NCBI GenBank assembly: GCA_021371965.1
Contig: JAJFVE010000193.1
Span: 1 to 31,591 of the forward strand
DNA from: Planctomycetaceae bacterium
Lineage (GTDB): Bacteria; Planctomycetota; Phycisphaerae; SM23-33
DNA: 31,591 nt
Direction of reading: 5' to 3'
In this document: positions 1 to 8,367 of the stretch, in pieces
Layout of the letters: each line of letters starts with the position of its first letter
How positions within the stretch are numbered: the first letter of the stretch is position 1
Notes under the pieces: generated by a model
The model's database searches: none
Told to the model about the DNA's origin: nothing
Seen by the model: only the letters and a program-made list of their open reading frames with translations
Translations under genes and position numbers: made by a program

Positions 1-1
1 T

Positions 2-199
2 CAGGACCGCTTCAACTTCGACGCCGAACGCGCCCGCCGCTGCGTCATCATCTATTCCACGCCGGCGGGGATGTTCCCCTTCTGCACCTACAACTGCGGA
101 CCGGAATATCGCACCATCGTCGAGCAGCAGCATGCGGCCGCACACTTGACGCCGCCTGCCCACGCCGCCCCCGCGCAAAGCGCCGCCGAAACCTCATGA
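2..199 (+). CDS. C-terminal fragment of an unidentified protein, possibly radical SAM-related
   Basis: The reading frame enters from the left edge and gives the last 65 residues of a protein, ending in TGA that overlaps the ATG of the next gene (ATGA). The visible part contains CVIIYSTPAGMFPFCTYNCG followed by PEYR and then a loose Ala/Pro-rich tail. A PFCxYNxGPxYR stretch near the C-terminus recalls some radical SAM proteins with extra C-terminal cysteines, but this is a memory-based resemblance with no catalytic motif in view. Translational coupling to a clear radical SAM/SPASM enzyme makes a joint pathway likely. The start and main domains lie outside the window, so the function is not assigned. 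Confidence 0.6.
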   Translation, partial: QDRFNFDAERARRCVIIYSTPAGMFPFCTYNCGPEYRTIVEQQHAAAHLTPPAHAAPAQSAAETS

Positions 200-1896
200 G
201 TGCTCCAGACCCCAAAGCCTCCGGCGCCCAGTCGTACACCGCCGCCGGGCGGCACACCACGGCCGCGGCTATCGGCAAGGAATATCGCCACGAGTTCCCC
301 GCCTCGGACAACGCCGACAAGCGATGCACGCGCGGGGATGACGGCAAATTGACCAGCGGCCAGTACGTGCGGACCAGCCTCATCCTTGCCGACGAGACGA
401 CGCCGACGATGCTGCAGATCAACTACCGCCACCCGATCGAGCGATGGGTGGGCACGCGGCCGTTCCGCTGGCTGCTGCGGCGGCTGAGCGTGGATGACGC
501 CGCCGGCTCGACGGCGCTGGAGCGCGTGATCGCCTCGTACGGCGACCCGGCGGCGTCGCGCTGGACGCGGATCAAGTACTGGCTGCTGCACCGGATCATC
601 GACCGCTTCCGCGGCCAGACGGACATGGAGACGTTCCGCCAGAAGCTCGCCGGGCATCGCCCGACGCTGCGCGGGCTGGTGATCGTCGCCCGCAGCGTGG
701 GCAAGTTCGGCCTGACCGTGCCGCAGAAATTCGTCGCTCCGCTCTTTGCCGTGTGGAACTTCACCAACCGCTGCAATCTCGCCTGCCGCCACTGCTACCA
801 GGACAGCGACCATGCCGCCTTGGCCGACGAGCTGACGCTGGAGGAAAAGCTCGCCCTGGTCGACCAGATGGGCCGCGCCCACATGCCGATGCTTGCCCTA
901 TCCGGCGGCGAGCCGACCATCAGTCCGCACGTCATCCCCGTGCTCGAGCGCGCCAGCAGCTATGGCATGCACCTGACCCTGGCCACCAACGGCACGACGA
1001 TGACGCCGGCGATGGCGGGCAAGCTCGCAGCCGCCGGGCTGCGATATGTGGAAATCTCGCTGGACTCGACCGATCCCGCCCGCCACGATGCCTTCCGCGG
1101 GCAGAAGGGCATGTGGGAGAAGTCTGTCGCCGGAGCGCGAGTGGTGGTCGCCACGCCCGGGCTGCGGCTGGGCATCGCGATGTGCGTCCACCAGGGGAAC
1201 TTTCACGAAGTGCGGGACATGATCGCCTTCGCCGAAAAGCTCGGGGCCGGCTGCTTTGCCCACTTCAACTTCATCCCCGTCGGGCGAGGGCTGCGGATGG
1301 TCAGCGGCGACATCACCCCCGCCCAGCGCGAGGAGTTGCTGGCGATCCTCAACGAGAAGATGCAGGCCGGCGGCATGGGCGTGATCTCGACGGCCCCGCA
1401 GCTCGGTCGCGTGTGCCTGGCCGGGGCGGCGCTGGAGAGCGGGCGCGCCGCCTGCAGCCACGCCGGCAGCGGCAGCGGCGTCAAGGCGCGCGTGGTGGCC
1501 AAGTACCTCGGCGGCTGCGGGGCGGGACGCACGTACATCTGCATCGAGCCCAACGGCAACGTGACGCCCTGCGTATACCTGCCGCATCGCGTGATGGGCA
1601 ACGTGCGCGAGGGCCCGCTGATGGAGATCTTCCGCACCAGCGAGTTCTGGGACATTCTTAACGACCGTGACCATCGCCTGCACCACTGCGAGGTCTGCGC
1701 CTTCCGCAATTACTGCGGCGGCTGCCGCGCCCGCAGCGACGCGTATTTCGGTCAACTCCACGGCGGCGACCCCGGCTGCATCTTCAACGACAAGCACTGG
1801 CAGGCCCTGGTGGATTCAGGCGTGGCGATCTCGGCCGGCGATGCCGGCGATCCCCAGGGGATCAATCTCCCGCCCATGCGTCACGGTCCGGCGTGA
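196..1896 (+). CDS. Radical SAM/SPASM domain protein
   Basis: This 566-residue protein carries the radical SAM [4Fe-4S] motif CNLACRHCY (C193, C197, C200), the SGGEP glycine-rich motif shortly after, and a C-terminal SPASM region from C449 (CIEPNGNVTPC) through CEVCAFRNYCGGCRAR to DPGC, which would hold auxiliary iron-sulfur clusters. Such enzymes cleave S-adenosylmethionine to start radical chemistry on peptides, cofactors or lipids. The SPASM ending GGCRARSDAYFG...DPGC resembles heme-pathway NirJ/AhbC-type proteins and peptide maturases, so the substrate cannot be fixed. About 190 residues precede the motif, which is long for the family and has no recognised domain. The ATG at 196 overlaps the previous stop. 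Its 3' end faces the response regulator gene with a 9-base gap. Confidence 0.9.
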   Translation: MSAPDPKASGAQSYTAAGRHTTAAAIGKEYRHEFPASDNADKRCTRGDDGKLTSGQYVRTSLILADETTPTMLQINYRHPIERWVGTRPFRWLLRRLSVDDAAGSTALERVIASYGDPAASRWTRIKYWLLHRIIDRFRGQTDMETFRQKLAGHRPTLRGLVIVARSVGKFGLTVPQKFVAPLFAVWNFTNRCNLACRHCYQDSDHAALADELTLEEKLALVDQMGRAHMPMLALSGGEPTISPHVIPVLERASSYGMHLTLATNGTTMTPAMAGKLAAAGLRYVEISLDSTDPARHDAFRGQKGMWEKSVAGARVVVATPGLRLGIAMCVHQGNFHEVRDMIAFAEKLGAGCFAHFNFIPVGRGLRMVSGDITPAQREELLAILNEKMQAGGMGVISTAPQLGRVCLAGAALESGRAACSHAGSGSGVKARVVAKYLGGCGAGRTYICIEPNGNVTPCVYLPHRVMGNVREGPLMEIFRTSEFWDILNDRDHRLHHCEVCAFRNYCGGCRARSDAYFGQLHGGDPGCIFNDKHWQALVDSGVAISAGDAGDPQGINLPPMRHGPA

Positions 1897-1905
1897 GCGG
1901 GCCGA

Positions 1906-2589
1906 TCATCCGCCCCCTCGCGACTGGACCCATTCGATGGCCATCTTGAGCAGTTCCGTCGAGCTGCCGACCTTGAGTTTCTTCTTGATGTGGTCGCGAT
2001 GCGATTCGACGGTCTTGATGCTGATGTGCAGGCGTTTGGCCAGCTCCGACATGGGCAGGCCCTCGCCGATGAGCTCGAAGACTTCGTACTCGCGGTCGCT
2101 CAGTCGCGAGGCCAGCGACGTCCCGGCTGCGGCGTTGGGGCTTTCGACGAACTTCTCCACCATGGCTTCGGCCAATTCGCTGCTGACGTACATGCCCCCG
2201 CCCAGCACGCTGTGAATGCCTTCGATGAGTTCCTCCGGGTCGCGCGTCTTGGAGACATAACCCCGAGCGCCGGCGCGCAGCGTTCGCTCGGCGAAGAACG
2301 ATTCATCGCGCATGGAGAACACCAGCACCGGCAGCTTGGGCCAGCGCACGTGAATGTCCTTGAGCAGGTCGATCCCGTTGCTGTCGCGCAGGCGCATGTC
2401 GACGATGACGACGTCGGGGTGGTAGGCTTCGATGGCCTTGAGCGCCCCGGTCACGTCGGCGGCCTCGCCGGAGAGAACCAGGTCTTCGGTCGCATCCAGC
2501 AGCGAGGCGATGGCGCGGCGCGTGACGGGGTGGTCGTCCACCACGAGCACCTTCTTCTTGACGAGTGTTTCGCTATCGATTCCTGCCAT
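1906..2589 (-). CDS. NarL/FixJ-family response regulator
   Basis: This is a 227-residue two-component response regulator. The receiver domain (about residues 12-130) has the acidic pair D18/D19, the phospho-acceptor D64 in VVIVDMRL, S92 and the conserved K114 (YVSKT). A LuxR-type helix-turn-helix follows at about 163-221 (LSDREYEVFELIGEG ... SIKTVESHRDHIKKKL). The start is supported by GGAGG seven bases upstream of the ATG. It lies downstream of the methyltransferase genes on the same strand after a gap of about 100 bases, so it may be co-transcribed or have its own promoter. No histidine kinase is present in the window, so the signal and targets are unknown; control of the polysaccharide locus is only an inference from position. 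Confidence 0.93.
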   Translation of the reverse strand: MAGIDSETLVKKKVLVVDDHPVTRRAIASLLDATEDLVLSGEAADVTGALKAIEAYHPDVVIVDMRLRDSNGIDLLKDIHVRWPKLPVLVFSMRDESFFAERTLRAGARGYVSKTRDPEELIEGIHSVLGGGMYVSSELAEAMVEKFVESPNAAAGTSLASRLSDREYEVFELIGEGLPMSELAKRLHISIKTVESHRDHIKKKLKVGSSTELLKMAIEWVQSRGGG

Positions 2590-2691
2590 GAGCGCCCTCC
2601 GTTACTTCTTCAGGTGCACCCGGCGCTGCCACCCCCGGCAGGTACCTGGAAATCCACGCCCCTGTTGGATCGTACGTCATAATTGTACCCG

Positions 2692-3915
2692 TCAGGCCGT
2701 CACCACGTCGGCCTGAATTGACAACTCGGCCATTCGCCGCTGCACCTCGCGCCGATACAGGCCGTTCATTACCACGACAACTTTGGGCGGGCAGGCCCGC
2801 AGCGACTCCGGCGCCACCACCGGGTGGGCGCAGATCGGGATGAACAGGCCCTGCTTGCGCGGGTTGACGTCGACGATGCATTCCACCAACTCGTCGGCGC
2901 CGGCCAGGACGTTGAGCAGCATCACGCCCTTGGTTCCGGCACCCCAGAAGACCACCCGCTTGTTGCAGCGGCGGTATTCCTCCAGCCGTCTCTGCCAGTA
3001 CCCCAGGCGGCCGGCGAAGGTCTGGGCAAAAGCGTCGATCAGGCGGCGGGTCCGCTCGCCCGGGTCGTGCGATGCCACGTCGACGGGAAAGACGCGGCTG
3101 GGCAGCGCCAGCACCGCCAGGTACTGCCCGCCGTAGGTGACGCGGATCACGGCCGGGGAGAACCCGGCGCGAATCAGCAGCCTGGCCAGCGTTTCCGGAA
3201 GGAAATAACTGCGATGTTCGTAGAGCAGGTCCCAGACGTTCAGGCCCTTGATCGTCGCCAGGGCGTTGGGCACCTCGATGAACAGCGGCGTGCCATCGCC
3301 GCGATGCACGTTCTGGCGGAGCTCGTCGAGAAAGGCCAACGGGTCGCTGACGTGTTCGAGCACCTGTCGGCAGCAGACGATATCCGCCCGTTGCGGACCC
3401 GACGCCGCGGTGAAGTATTCCCGCCGGAAGCGGAGGAACGAGCACTCCTCGAAATCTGCCCGGGGCACGTACGCCGGGTCAAACCCGAGCCCCCGATTGC
3501 GCCCGTCGGCGCAGAGTTGGTGAAGGAAGAACCCGTCACCGCACCCGATCTCGATAATCTCCTTGTCGCGAAGGTCCACCTGGTCTACCAACCAGTTGGC
3601 CAGCGCCCGCGCGTATCGGCGGAATCGCGCGGAGTATTGCAGGGCATTGTTGTAGCCAGGTTCGTAAGACGCATCGGCCGCTTTGAACGCGTTGTTGTAG
3701 ATGTAGCCGCAGGCGGGACAGAAGGCCATTCGCAAGTCCGCCTTCGCCGCGGCCATCGCTTCGGTGCGGCTGGCGTAGAGGCGGTTGCAGATGGCCGCCA
3801 CGCCGCCGAGGCGGAAGAACTCGCGCACCCTCGCCTCGCCGCAGACTCCGCAGCGGGTGCGCGGCGCTGCCGGGCAAACAGAAGAATCGGTTGTGGTAGC
3901 GATCGCGTGGCTCAT
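2692..3915 (-). CDS. SAM-dependent sugar C-methyltransferase-like protein (copy 3 of 3)
   Basis: This 407-residue protein has the three-part layout of NDP-sugar C-methyltransferases of the TylC3/NovU/TcaB9 group: an N-terminal zinc-type cysteine set (C22, C25, C66, C69), a class I SAM-binding domain (IEIGCGDGFF, 120-129) and a C-terminal Rossmann-like domain with VVFWGAGTKG. The YEH triplet at 232-234 aligns with the catalytic Glu-His region of that family. Family members methylate keto-sugar nucleotides to make branched sugars. It resembles the next gene upstream (3931-5157) more than the third copy: both share CCRxxLEH and an LCxxGxNRGxGxDP stretch. The ATG follows a GAGAGAAT stretch, a weak ribosome site, and lies 15 bases after the upstream stop. 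The exact sugar substrate is unknown. Confidence 0.85.
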   Translation of the reverse strand: MSHAIATTTDSSVCPAAPRTRCGVCGEARVREFFRLGGVAAICNRLYASRTEAMAAAKADLRMAFCPACGYIYNNAFKAADASYEPGYNNALQYSARFRRYARALANWLVDQVDLRDKEIIEIGCGDGFFLHQLCADGRNRGLGFDPAYVPRADFEECSFLRFRREYFTAASGPQRADIVCCRQVLEHVSDPLAFLDELRQNVHRGDGTPLFIEVPNALATIKGLNVWDLLYEHRSYFLPETLARLLIRAGFSPAVIRVTYGGQYLAVLALPSRVFPVDVASHDPGERTRRLIDAFAQTFAGRLGYWQRRLEEYRRCNKRVVFWGAGTKGVMLLNVLAGADELVECIVDVNPRKQGLFIPICAHPVVAPESLRACPPKVVVVMNGLYRREVQRRMAELSIQADVVTA

Positions 3916-3930
3916 CGGATTCTCTCTGAT

Positions 3931-5157
3931 TCAAACGCACCAGAGCGTGGGCGCCAGGTTCATTGCGGATAATTGCTCCCGTATTTCCCGCTCGTAGATC
4001 GGGTTCATGACCACCACGTAATCCGGCGGGCACGAGGCCAGGTCTTCCGGGCTCACGATGGGCTGGGCCGTCAGCGGCATGTAGCGTCCGCGGCGATACG
4101 GGTTGATGTCCACTACGCGCTGGACCTGCCCGCCGAGATCGAGCGCCGCCAGAAAAGCGACGGCCTTGGACCCCGACCCCCAGAGCACGCAGCGGCGTCC
4201 CTGGGCGGCCACCGTGGTGATCCGCTGACGCCAGGCCTTGATGGCGCCATCGGCATTGGCGGCAAACGCCTCAGCCGCCGTGGCCGTGCGAGCCAGGTCG
4301 TCCTCGACGGCCAGCCGTCCCCGCGTGGGCTGCGGCGCGGGCCGGGCCAGCAGCATGATGTACTGTCCATCAAAGTCCAGGTCGAGCGACTCGATCTCGA
4401 AGCCCGTCGAGCGGAAGAGCCTCGCCAGCGAGCCGCAGGTGAAGTACGAGCAGTGTTCGTAGTACACGTCCCAGAAGGCCAGATCCTCAAGAATGCGCAG
4501 CGTGTCAGGCACCTCGAAGAACACCAGCGTGTCGTGGCGGTCCCCGATGGCGCGGCGGATTGATTCGAGAAACCTCCGCGTCTGGGGGATGTGCTCCAGC
4601 GTGTGGCGGCAGCAGATCACGTCGGCGGGCAGATCGGCATGTTCCGGGCCATAGTAGTCGTTGATGACGGTCATGCGCCGGGCTGCCTCGGGGCTGAGCC
4701 GCTCCTTGACGCAGCCCGGGTCGATACCGATGCCGCGGTTGTCGCCCTCGATGCACAACTGGGCGAGGAACTCGCCCTTGCCGCAGCCGATCTCCAGCAC
4801 GTTCTTGCCGCGGACGCCGTAGCGGTCGATCAGCATCCGCACGAGCCGCTGCTGAAACTCGTTGAAGCGGGGGCTGAAGCCCTGCGTCTCCTCGTACGAC
4901 TGATTGTAATTGCGGTGCGAGGCGTCGTATTGCGTGTTGGCGATGAACCCACAACGGGGGCATAGCCCCAGCGCCAGCGGCGCGGCGGGAAAATCCCTCG
5001 CCGCGTCGCGGTCGTTCACAAGGATGCATGAATGCACCGCGATGCGCGGAACCTGGTGAAACTCCCGCATCGGGGCGTCCTGGCAGTTGGGGCACTGCAG
5101 CGCTACCGGCGGGGACGCCCGCCGGGGAGATGCGGGGGCTGGCATTGGCGAAATCAT
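3931..5157 (-). CDS. SAM-dependent sugar C-methyltransferase-like protein (copy 2 of 3)
   Basis: This 408-residue protein has zinc-type cysteines C22, C25, C66 and C69, a SAM-binding motif LEIGCGKGEF (121-130), the YYEH catalytic-type motif (Y233, E234, H235) and a C-terminal domain with CVLWGSGSKAV. The order matches sugar C-methyltransferases. I chose the ATG at 5157 because AAAGGAAG stands about seven bases upstream; the frame is open 90 bases further, but that extension would overlap the upstream gene and has no clear ribosome site. It sits between two other homologues on the same strand and is closest to the one downstream, suggesting a local duplication. It may modify a second sugar, a different carbon, or have drifted to another acceptor. 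Confidence 0.86.
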   Translation of the reverse strand: MISPMPAPASPRRASPPVALQCPNCQDAPMREFHQVPRIAVHSCILVNDRDAARDFPAAPLALGLCPRCGFIANTQYDASHRNYNQSYEETQGFSPRFNEFQQRLVRMLIDRYGVRGKNVLEIGCGKGEFLAQLCIEGDNRGIGIDPGCVKERLSPEAARRMTVINDYYGPEHADLPADVICCRHTLEHIPQTRRFLESIRRAIGDRHDTLVFFEVPDTLRILEDLAFWDVYYEHCSYFTCGSLARLFRSTGFEIESLDLDFDGQYIMLLARPAPQPTRGRLAVEDDLARTATAAEAFAANADGAIKAWRQRITTVAAQGRRCVLWGSGSKAVAFLAALDLGGQVQRVVDINPYRRGRYMPLTAQPIVSPEDLASCPPDYVVVMNPIYEREIREQLSAMNLAPTLWCV

Positions 5158-5180
5158 GGCACTTCCTTTATGTACGGGCG

Positions 5181-6467
5181 TCAGACGACCACAGGCCGCG
5201 GGACGGGAATGATGAACCGCCCGCCCTGGTCGCGATACTCCTGGCACTGGCGGAGGATCTCGTCTTTGAAGTTCCAGGGCAGCACCAGCACGTAGTCGGG
5301 CTTGTCCTCCATGATGCGCTGCGGGGCATCAATGGGGATGTGGACGCCGGGCATGTACTTGCCCTGCTTGTGGACGTTGCGATCGACCACATACCGGATG
5401 ATGTCCTGGCCGACCCTCGCGCTGTTGAGCATGATGGCGCCCTTGGCGGCCGCCCCGTATGCGGCGATGGAGCGTCCCTGGCTCTGCAGCCGCCCCAGGA
5501 GGCGGCGCAGGCGATGTTGCAGCGCCGCCACCCGCCGCGCAAAGGTGCGGTAGTAATCGACCCGGTCCATCCCCAACGCCGCTTCGGCCGCCAGCATTTC
5601 CGTGACGGAACTGCGGCGGCGATCCTTGAGTTCCAGGAACAGCCGCAGCGACCCGCCGTGGATGGGCAGCTGCTGCACGCGGTTGAGATACAGCCCATGA
5701 CGGCGAGCCAGGCGGTCGACGGCCGTCACTGAGAAGTAGCACAGATGCTCGTGATAGATGGTGTCGAACTCGCAGTGGTCGATCAGCTCGCGCAGGTAAG
5801 GGACTTCGATGACGACTACGCCGCCGTCCTTGAGGAGGACAGCCATGCCGGCGACGATCCCGTTAGTGTCGGCCACGTGCGCCAGGACATTGTTGGCGAT
5901 GATCACGTCGGCGCGCTTGCCTTCATCGGTTAGGCGGCGGGCCAGATCGAGGCTGAAGAACTCCTGCAGGGTCGGCACGCCGATCTCGCGCGCGGCTCGG
6001 ACCGGTCCGGCGGCGGGGTCGATCCCCAGGACGGGAATCTGCCGCTCGAGGAAGTTCTTGAGCAGATAGCCGTCATTGCTGGCGATCTCGACGACGAGGC
6101 TATGCGCGTTGAGCCGCCGCTGGGCGATCAGGTTCAGCGCGTTGTCCCGCGAATGCTCCAGCAGCGCTGCCGAGAACGAGGAGAAATACGGGTAGTCGGC
6201 GCCGAAAAGCACCTCCGGCGGGACGGTCTCGACGATCTGAACCAGCGTGCAGTCCGGGCAGAACGCCAACTCCAGCGGGTAGCGCGCTTCGGCCTGGCCC
6301 AGTTGCTCGCCGGTCAGCAGCCCGTCGGCCAGAGGCATGGCGCCCAGATCCAAAATGCCGTCAAGTCCGGCATGGCCGCACGAGCGGCAGCGAGCCTGGC
6401 TGCAGCGAGACTCGAACTGAGGTGATTGGGCAACTGCGGCCCGTTGTCTGCCCCCCGGTTGATTCAT
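5181..6467 (-). CDS. SAM-dependent sugar C-methyltransferase (copy 1 of 3)
   Basis: Of the three homologues this 428-residue protein looks most like the classical enzymes. It has the zinc site CRSC (C27, C30) with FCPDC (C70, C73), the YPYFSSFS segment near 92-99, the SAM-binding motif VEIASNDGYLLKNF (126-139), the catalytic-type IYHEH (E240, H241) and the C-terminal AAYGAAAKG. Family members transfer methyl from S-adenosylmethionine to C3 or C5 of a keto-deoxysugar nucleotide. The ATG has AGGAG about eight bases upstream and lies 11 bases after the SDR stop. With rfbF and the SDR gene just upstream, a C-methylated CDP-sugar is the simplest reading; the position methylated cannot be told from sequence. 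Confidence 0.9.
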   Translation of the reverse strand: MNQPGGRQRAAVAQSPQFESRCSQARCRSCGHAGLDGILDLGAMPLADGLLTGEQLGQAEARYPLELAFCPDCTLVQIVETVPPEVLFGADYPYFSSFSAALLEHSRDNALNLIAQRRLNAHSLVVEIASNDGYLLKNFLERQIPVLGIDPAAGPVRAAREIGVPTLQEFFSLDLARRLTDEGKRADVIIANNVLAHVADTNGIVAGMAVLLKDGGVVVIEVPYLRELIDHCEFDTIYHEHLCYFSVTAVDRLARRHGLYLNRVQQLPIHGGSLRLFLELKDRRRSSVTEMLAAEAALGMDRVDYYRTFARRVAALQHRLRRLLGRLQSQGRSIAAYGAAAKGAIMLNSARVGQDIIRYVVDRNVHKQGKYMPGVHIPIDAPQRIMEDKPDYVLVLPWNFKDEILRQCQEYRDQGGRFIIPVPRPVVV

Positions 6468-6478
6468 GGCGTGTTCTC

Positions 6479-7564
6479 CTATCCTTCTACCGCAACGGCC
6501 TGTGCGGCGTAAGCGGCGTCCACTGCCGGGATGGCCGGCGCCGTCTGAAAACGAAGCGTCTTGTCCAGCACGTTCTCGGCCAGGAGTTTCTGGATGTGTG
6601 CGATGCGCCGATAACGTGGGCCCTCAAAATCTTCCACCGTGACGCCGTACGTGCGGTAAGCCTTCAGAAGTTCCCGGGTGCCGCGCGCGGCGTTCCAGCG
6701 CGGATGAAACGCCTTGAGCGTGCGATAGATCTTGCTGCAGTCGACGCGGTAGCATCGCGCGTCCGTGGAGGCATCCTGCGAGAAGCTGACCTGCGTATTG
6801 CTGACCGTCCGCGAGACTATGGCCGCAAGGTCGCTGACGCGGTAGTTTTCGCCCAGCGGGGCCACGTTGAAGGCCTGGTTGCACACCAGGCTCATGGGGG
6901 CCTTCAAGGCCGCCACAAACGCTGCGCTGATGTCCTCGATGTGCGCGACCGGCCGCCAGGCCGTTCCATCGCTCTTAAGCATGACCTTGCCCGTGGCGCA
7001 GGCCCATGCCGTCAGATTGTTGATCACCAGGTCGAATCGCAGTCTGGGCGAGACGCCGTAGGCGGTGGCGTTTCGCAAGAAGACCGGGCAGAACCGCCGC
7101 CCCGCCAGCAGGGCGATGTCCCGTTCGGCGTAGACCTTCGAGACTGCGTACGGCGTGACGGGGTTGAGCGGCGAGTCCTCGGTCATCATCTCCTCCCCCG
7201 AGGCTCCATAGTTGCTGCACGTGGAGGAATAGATGAACCGTCGCACGCCGGCGGACCTGGCCAGCTTCGCCAGGCGAACCGATGCCTGCCAGTTGATCTC
7301 CATCGTCAGGTCCGGGTTCAGGTCTCCCAGGGGGTCGTTGCTCAGCCCGGCCAGGTGCAACACCGCGTCGAATCCCTTCAGGTCGCTCTCCTCGACGTCC
7401 CGCACATCCTTGATGAGCGTGGGAAACTCCTGCCCCTGCGCGCCGAACGTGCAGTCGCGATAGAGATCGCTGTCCAGACCCACCACCTCATGGCCCGCCC
7501 GCGCCAGCATCGGGGCCAGCACCATGCCGATATAGCCCTTGTTTCCGGTCAGCATAACCCGCAT
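6479..7564 (-). CDS. Extended SDR-family NAD-dependent epimerase/dehydratase/reductase
   Basis: This 361-residue protein opens with the nucleotide-binding GNKGYIG loop (7-13), then LHLAG, the YSSTCS serine/threonine strand (112-117) and the catalytic YAVSK (Y139, K143), typical of extended short-chain dehydrogenases acting on sugar nucleotides. The start at 7564 is supported by GGGAGGA six bases upstream; the frame continues upstream into rfbF but without support. Only two bases separate it from the rfbF stop, so the two are probably co-translated. The first loop differs from the GHTGFKG usual in CDP-glucose 4,6-dehydratase, so I prefer a later epimerase or ketoreductase step on a CDP-sugar. 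The exact reaction is inferred, not shown. Confidence 0.88.
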   Translation of the reverse strand: MRVMLTGNKGYIGMVLAPMLARAGHEVVGLDSDLYRDCTFGAQGQEFPTLIKDVRDVEESDLKGFDAVLHLAGLSNDPLGDLNPDLTMEINWQASVRLAKLARSAGVRRFIYSSTCSNYGASGEEMMTEDSPLNPVTPYAVSKVYAERDIALLAGRRFCPVFLRNATAYGVSPRLRFDLVINNLTAWACATGKVMLKSDGTAWRPVAHIEDISAAFVAALKAPMSLVCNQAFNVAPLGENYRVSDLAAIVSRTVSNTQVSFSQDASTDARCYRVDCSKIYRTLKAFHPRWNAARGTRELLKAYRTYGVTVEDFEGPRYRRIAHIQKLLAENVLDKTLRFQTAPAIPAVDAAYAAQAVAVEG

Positions 7565-7566
7565 CG

Positions 7567-8340
7567 TCAGTCCTCCCAGGTTTTCCACGGCGCTTGGCCG
7601 GTGGACCAGAGTTCTTGCAGCAGCCGAGCCTCGCGCAGGGTGTCCATGCACTGCCAGAAGCCCGTGTGCTTGTAGGCCATCAACTGTCCCTCGGCCGCCA
7701 TACGCTCCAGGGGCTCGCGTTCCCACTGCGTGGCGTCGCCGTCGATGTAGTCCATCACCCCCGGTTCCAGGACGAAAAATGCGCCGTTGATCCAGCCTTG
7801 GGCGGTCTGGGGCTTCTCGCTGAACGACCGGACGCAGTCGCCGTCGAAGTCCATGTGCCCGAACCGCGCAACTGGTCGCACGGCCGTGACCGTCGCGAGC
7901 TTTCCATGCGAGCGGTGAAACGCCAACAGGGCGTCGAGATCGACGTTCGAGACGCCGTCGCCCCAGGTCAGCATGAACGTTTCATTTCCCAGATACGGCG
8001 CCAGGCGTTTGATTCGCCCGCCGGTCAACGTGTCATGGCCGGTGTCGATCAGCTCCACTCGCCAATCGGGAAGGCCGTTTGGGCGGCGGGTCACTTTGCC
8101 CGCGGCCAGATCCACGGTCAGGTCGCTCTTGAATGTGGCATACTCGGCGACGTACCGCTTGATGCATTCGCCCTTATAGCCCAGAGCGATGACGAAATCG
8201 TGATACCCATAGCTTGAGTAATGCTTCATGATGTGCCAGAGAATGGGTTGCCCGCCGATATCCACCATGGGCTTGGGCTTGACCTCTGTTTCCTCTGCCA
8301 GTCGCGTGCCGACGCCGCCGGCAAGAATAGCTACTTTCAC
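7567..8340 (-). CDS. rfbF: Glucose-1-phosphate cytidylyltransferase
   Basis: This 257-residue enzyme makes CDP-glucose from CTP and glucose-1-phosphate, the entry to CDP-dideoxy- and branched-sugar pathways. The motifs are clear: LAGGVGTRL at the N-terminus, [19 protein letters not shown], the metal-binding [16 protein letters not shown], and [11 protein letters not shown] near the C-terminus. Length is normal for the family. The start codon is GTG at 8340, backed by a strong GGGGAGGGAG ribosome site about six bases upstream. It is followed by an SDR and C-methyltransferase genes, which fits a branched CDP-sugar pathway. No CDP-glucose 4,6-dehydratase (rfbG) or 3-dehydratase (rfbH-type) can be recognised nearby; those steps would have to be encoded elsewhere or be done by a divergent protein. 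Confidence 0.95.
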   Translation of the reverse strand: MKVAILAGGVGTRLAEETEVKPKPMVDIGGQPILWHIMKHYSSYGYHDFVIALGYKGECIKRYVAEYATFKSDLTVDLAAGKVTRRPNGLPDWRVELIDTGHDTLTGGRIKRLAPYLGNETFMLTWGDGVSNVDLDALLAFHRSHGKLATVTAVRPVARFGHMDFDGDCVRSFSEKPQTAQGWINGAFFVLEPGVMDYIDGDATQWEREPLERMAAEGQLMAYKHTGFWQCMDTLREARLLQELWSTGQAPWKTWED

Positions 8341-8367
8341 TTGACTCCCTCCCCTTGAAGGTACCGG

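Noticed and set aside
753..1661. Second long plus-strand frame inside the radical SAM gene
   Set aside because: It is a low-complexity Arg/Pro/Gly-rich out-of-frame translation; the main frame holds all the cysteine motifs.
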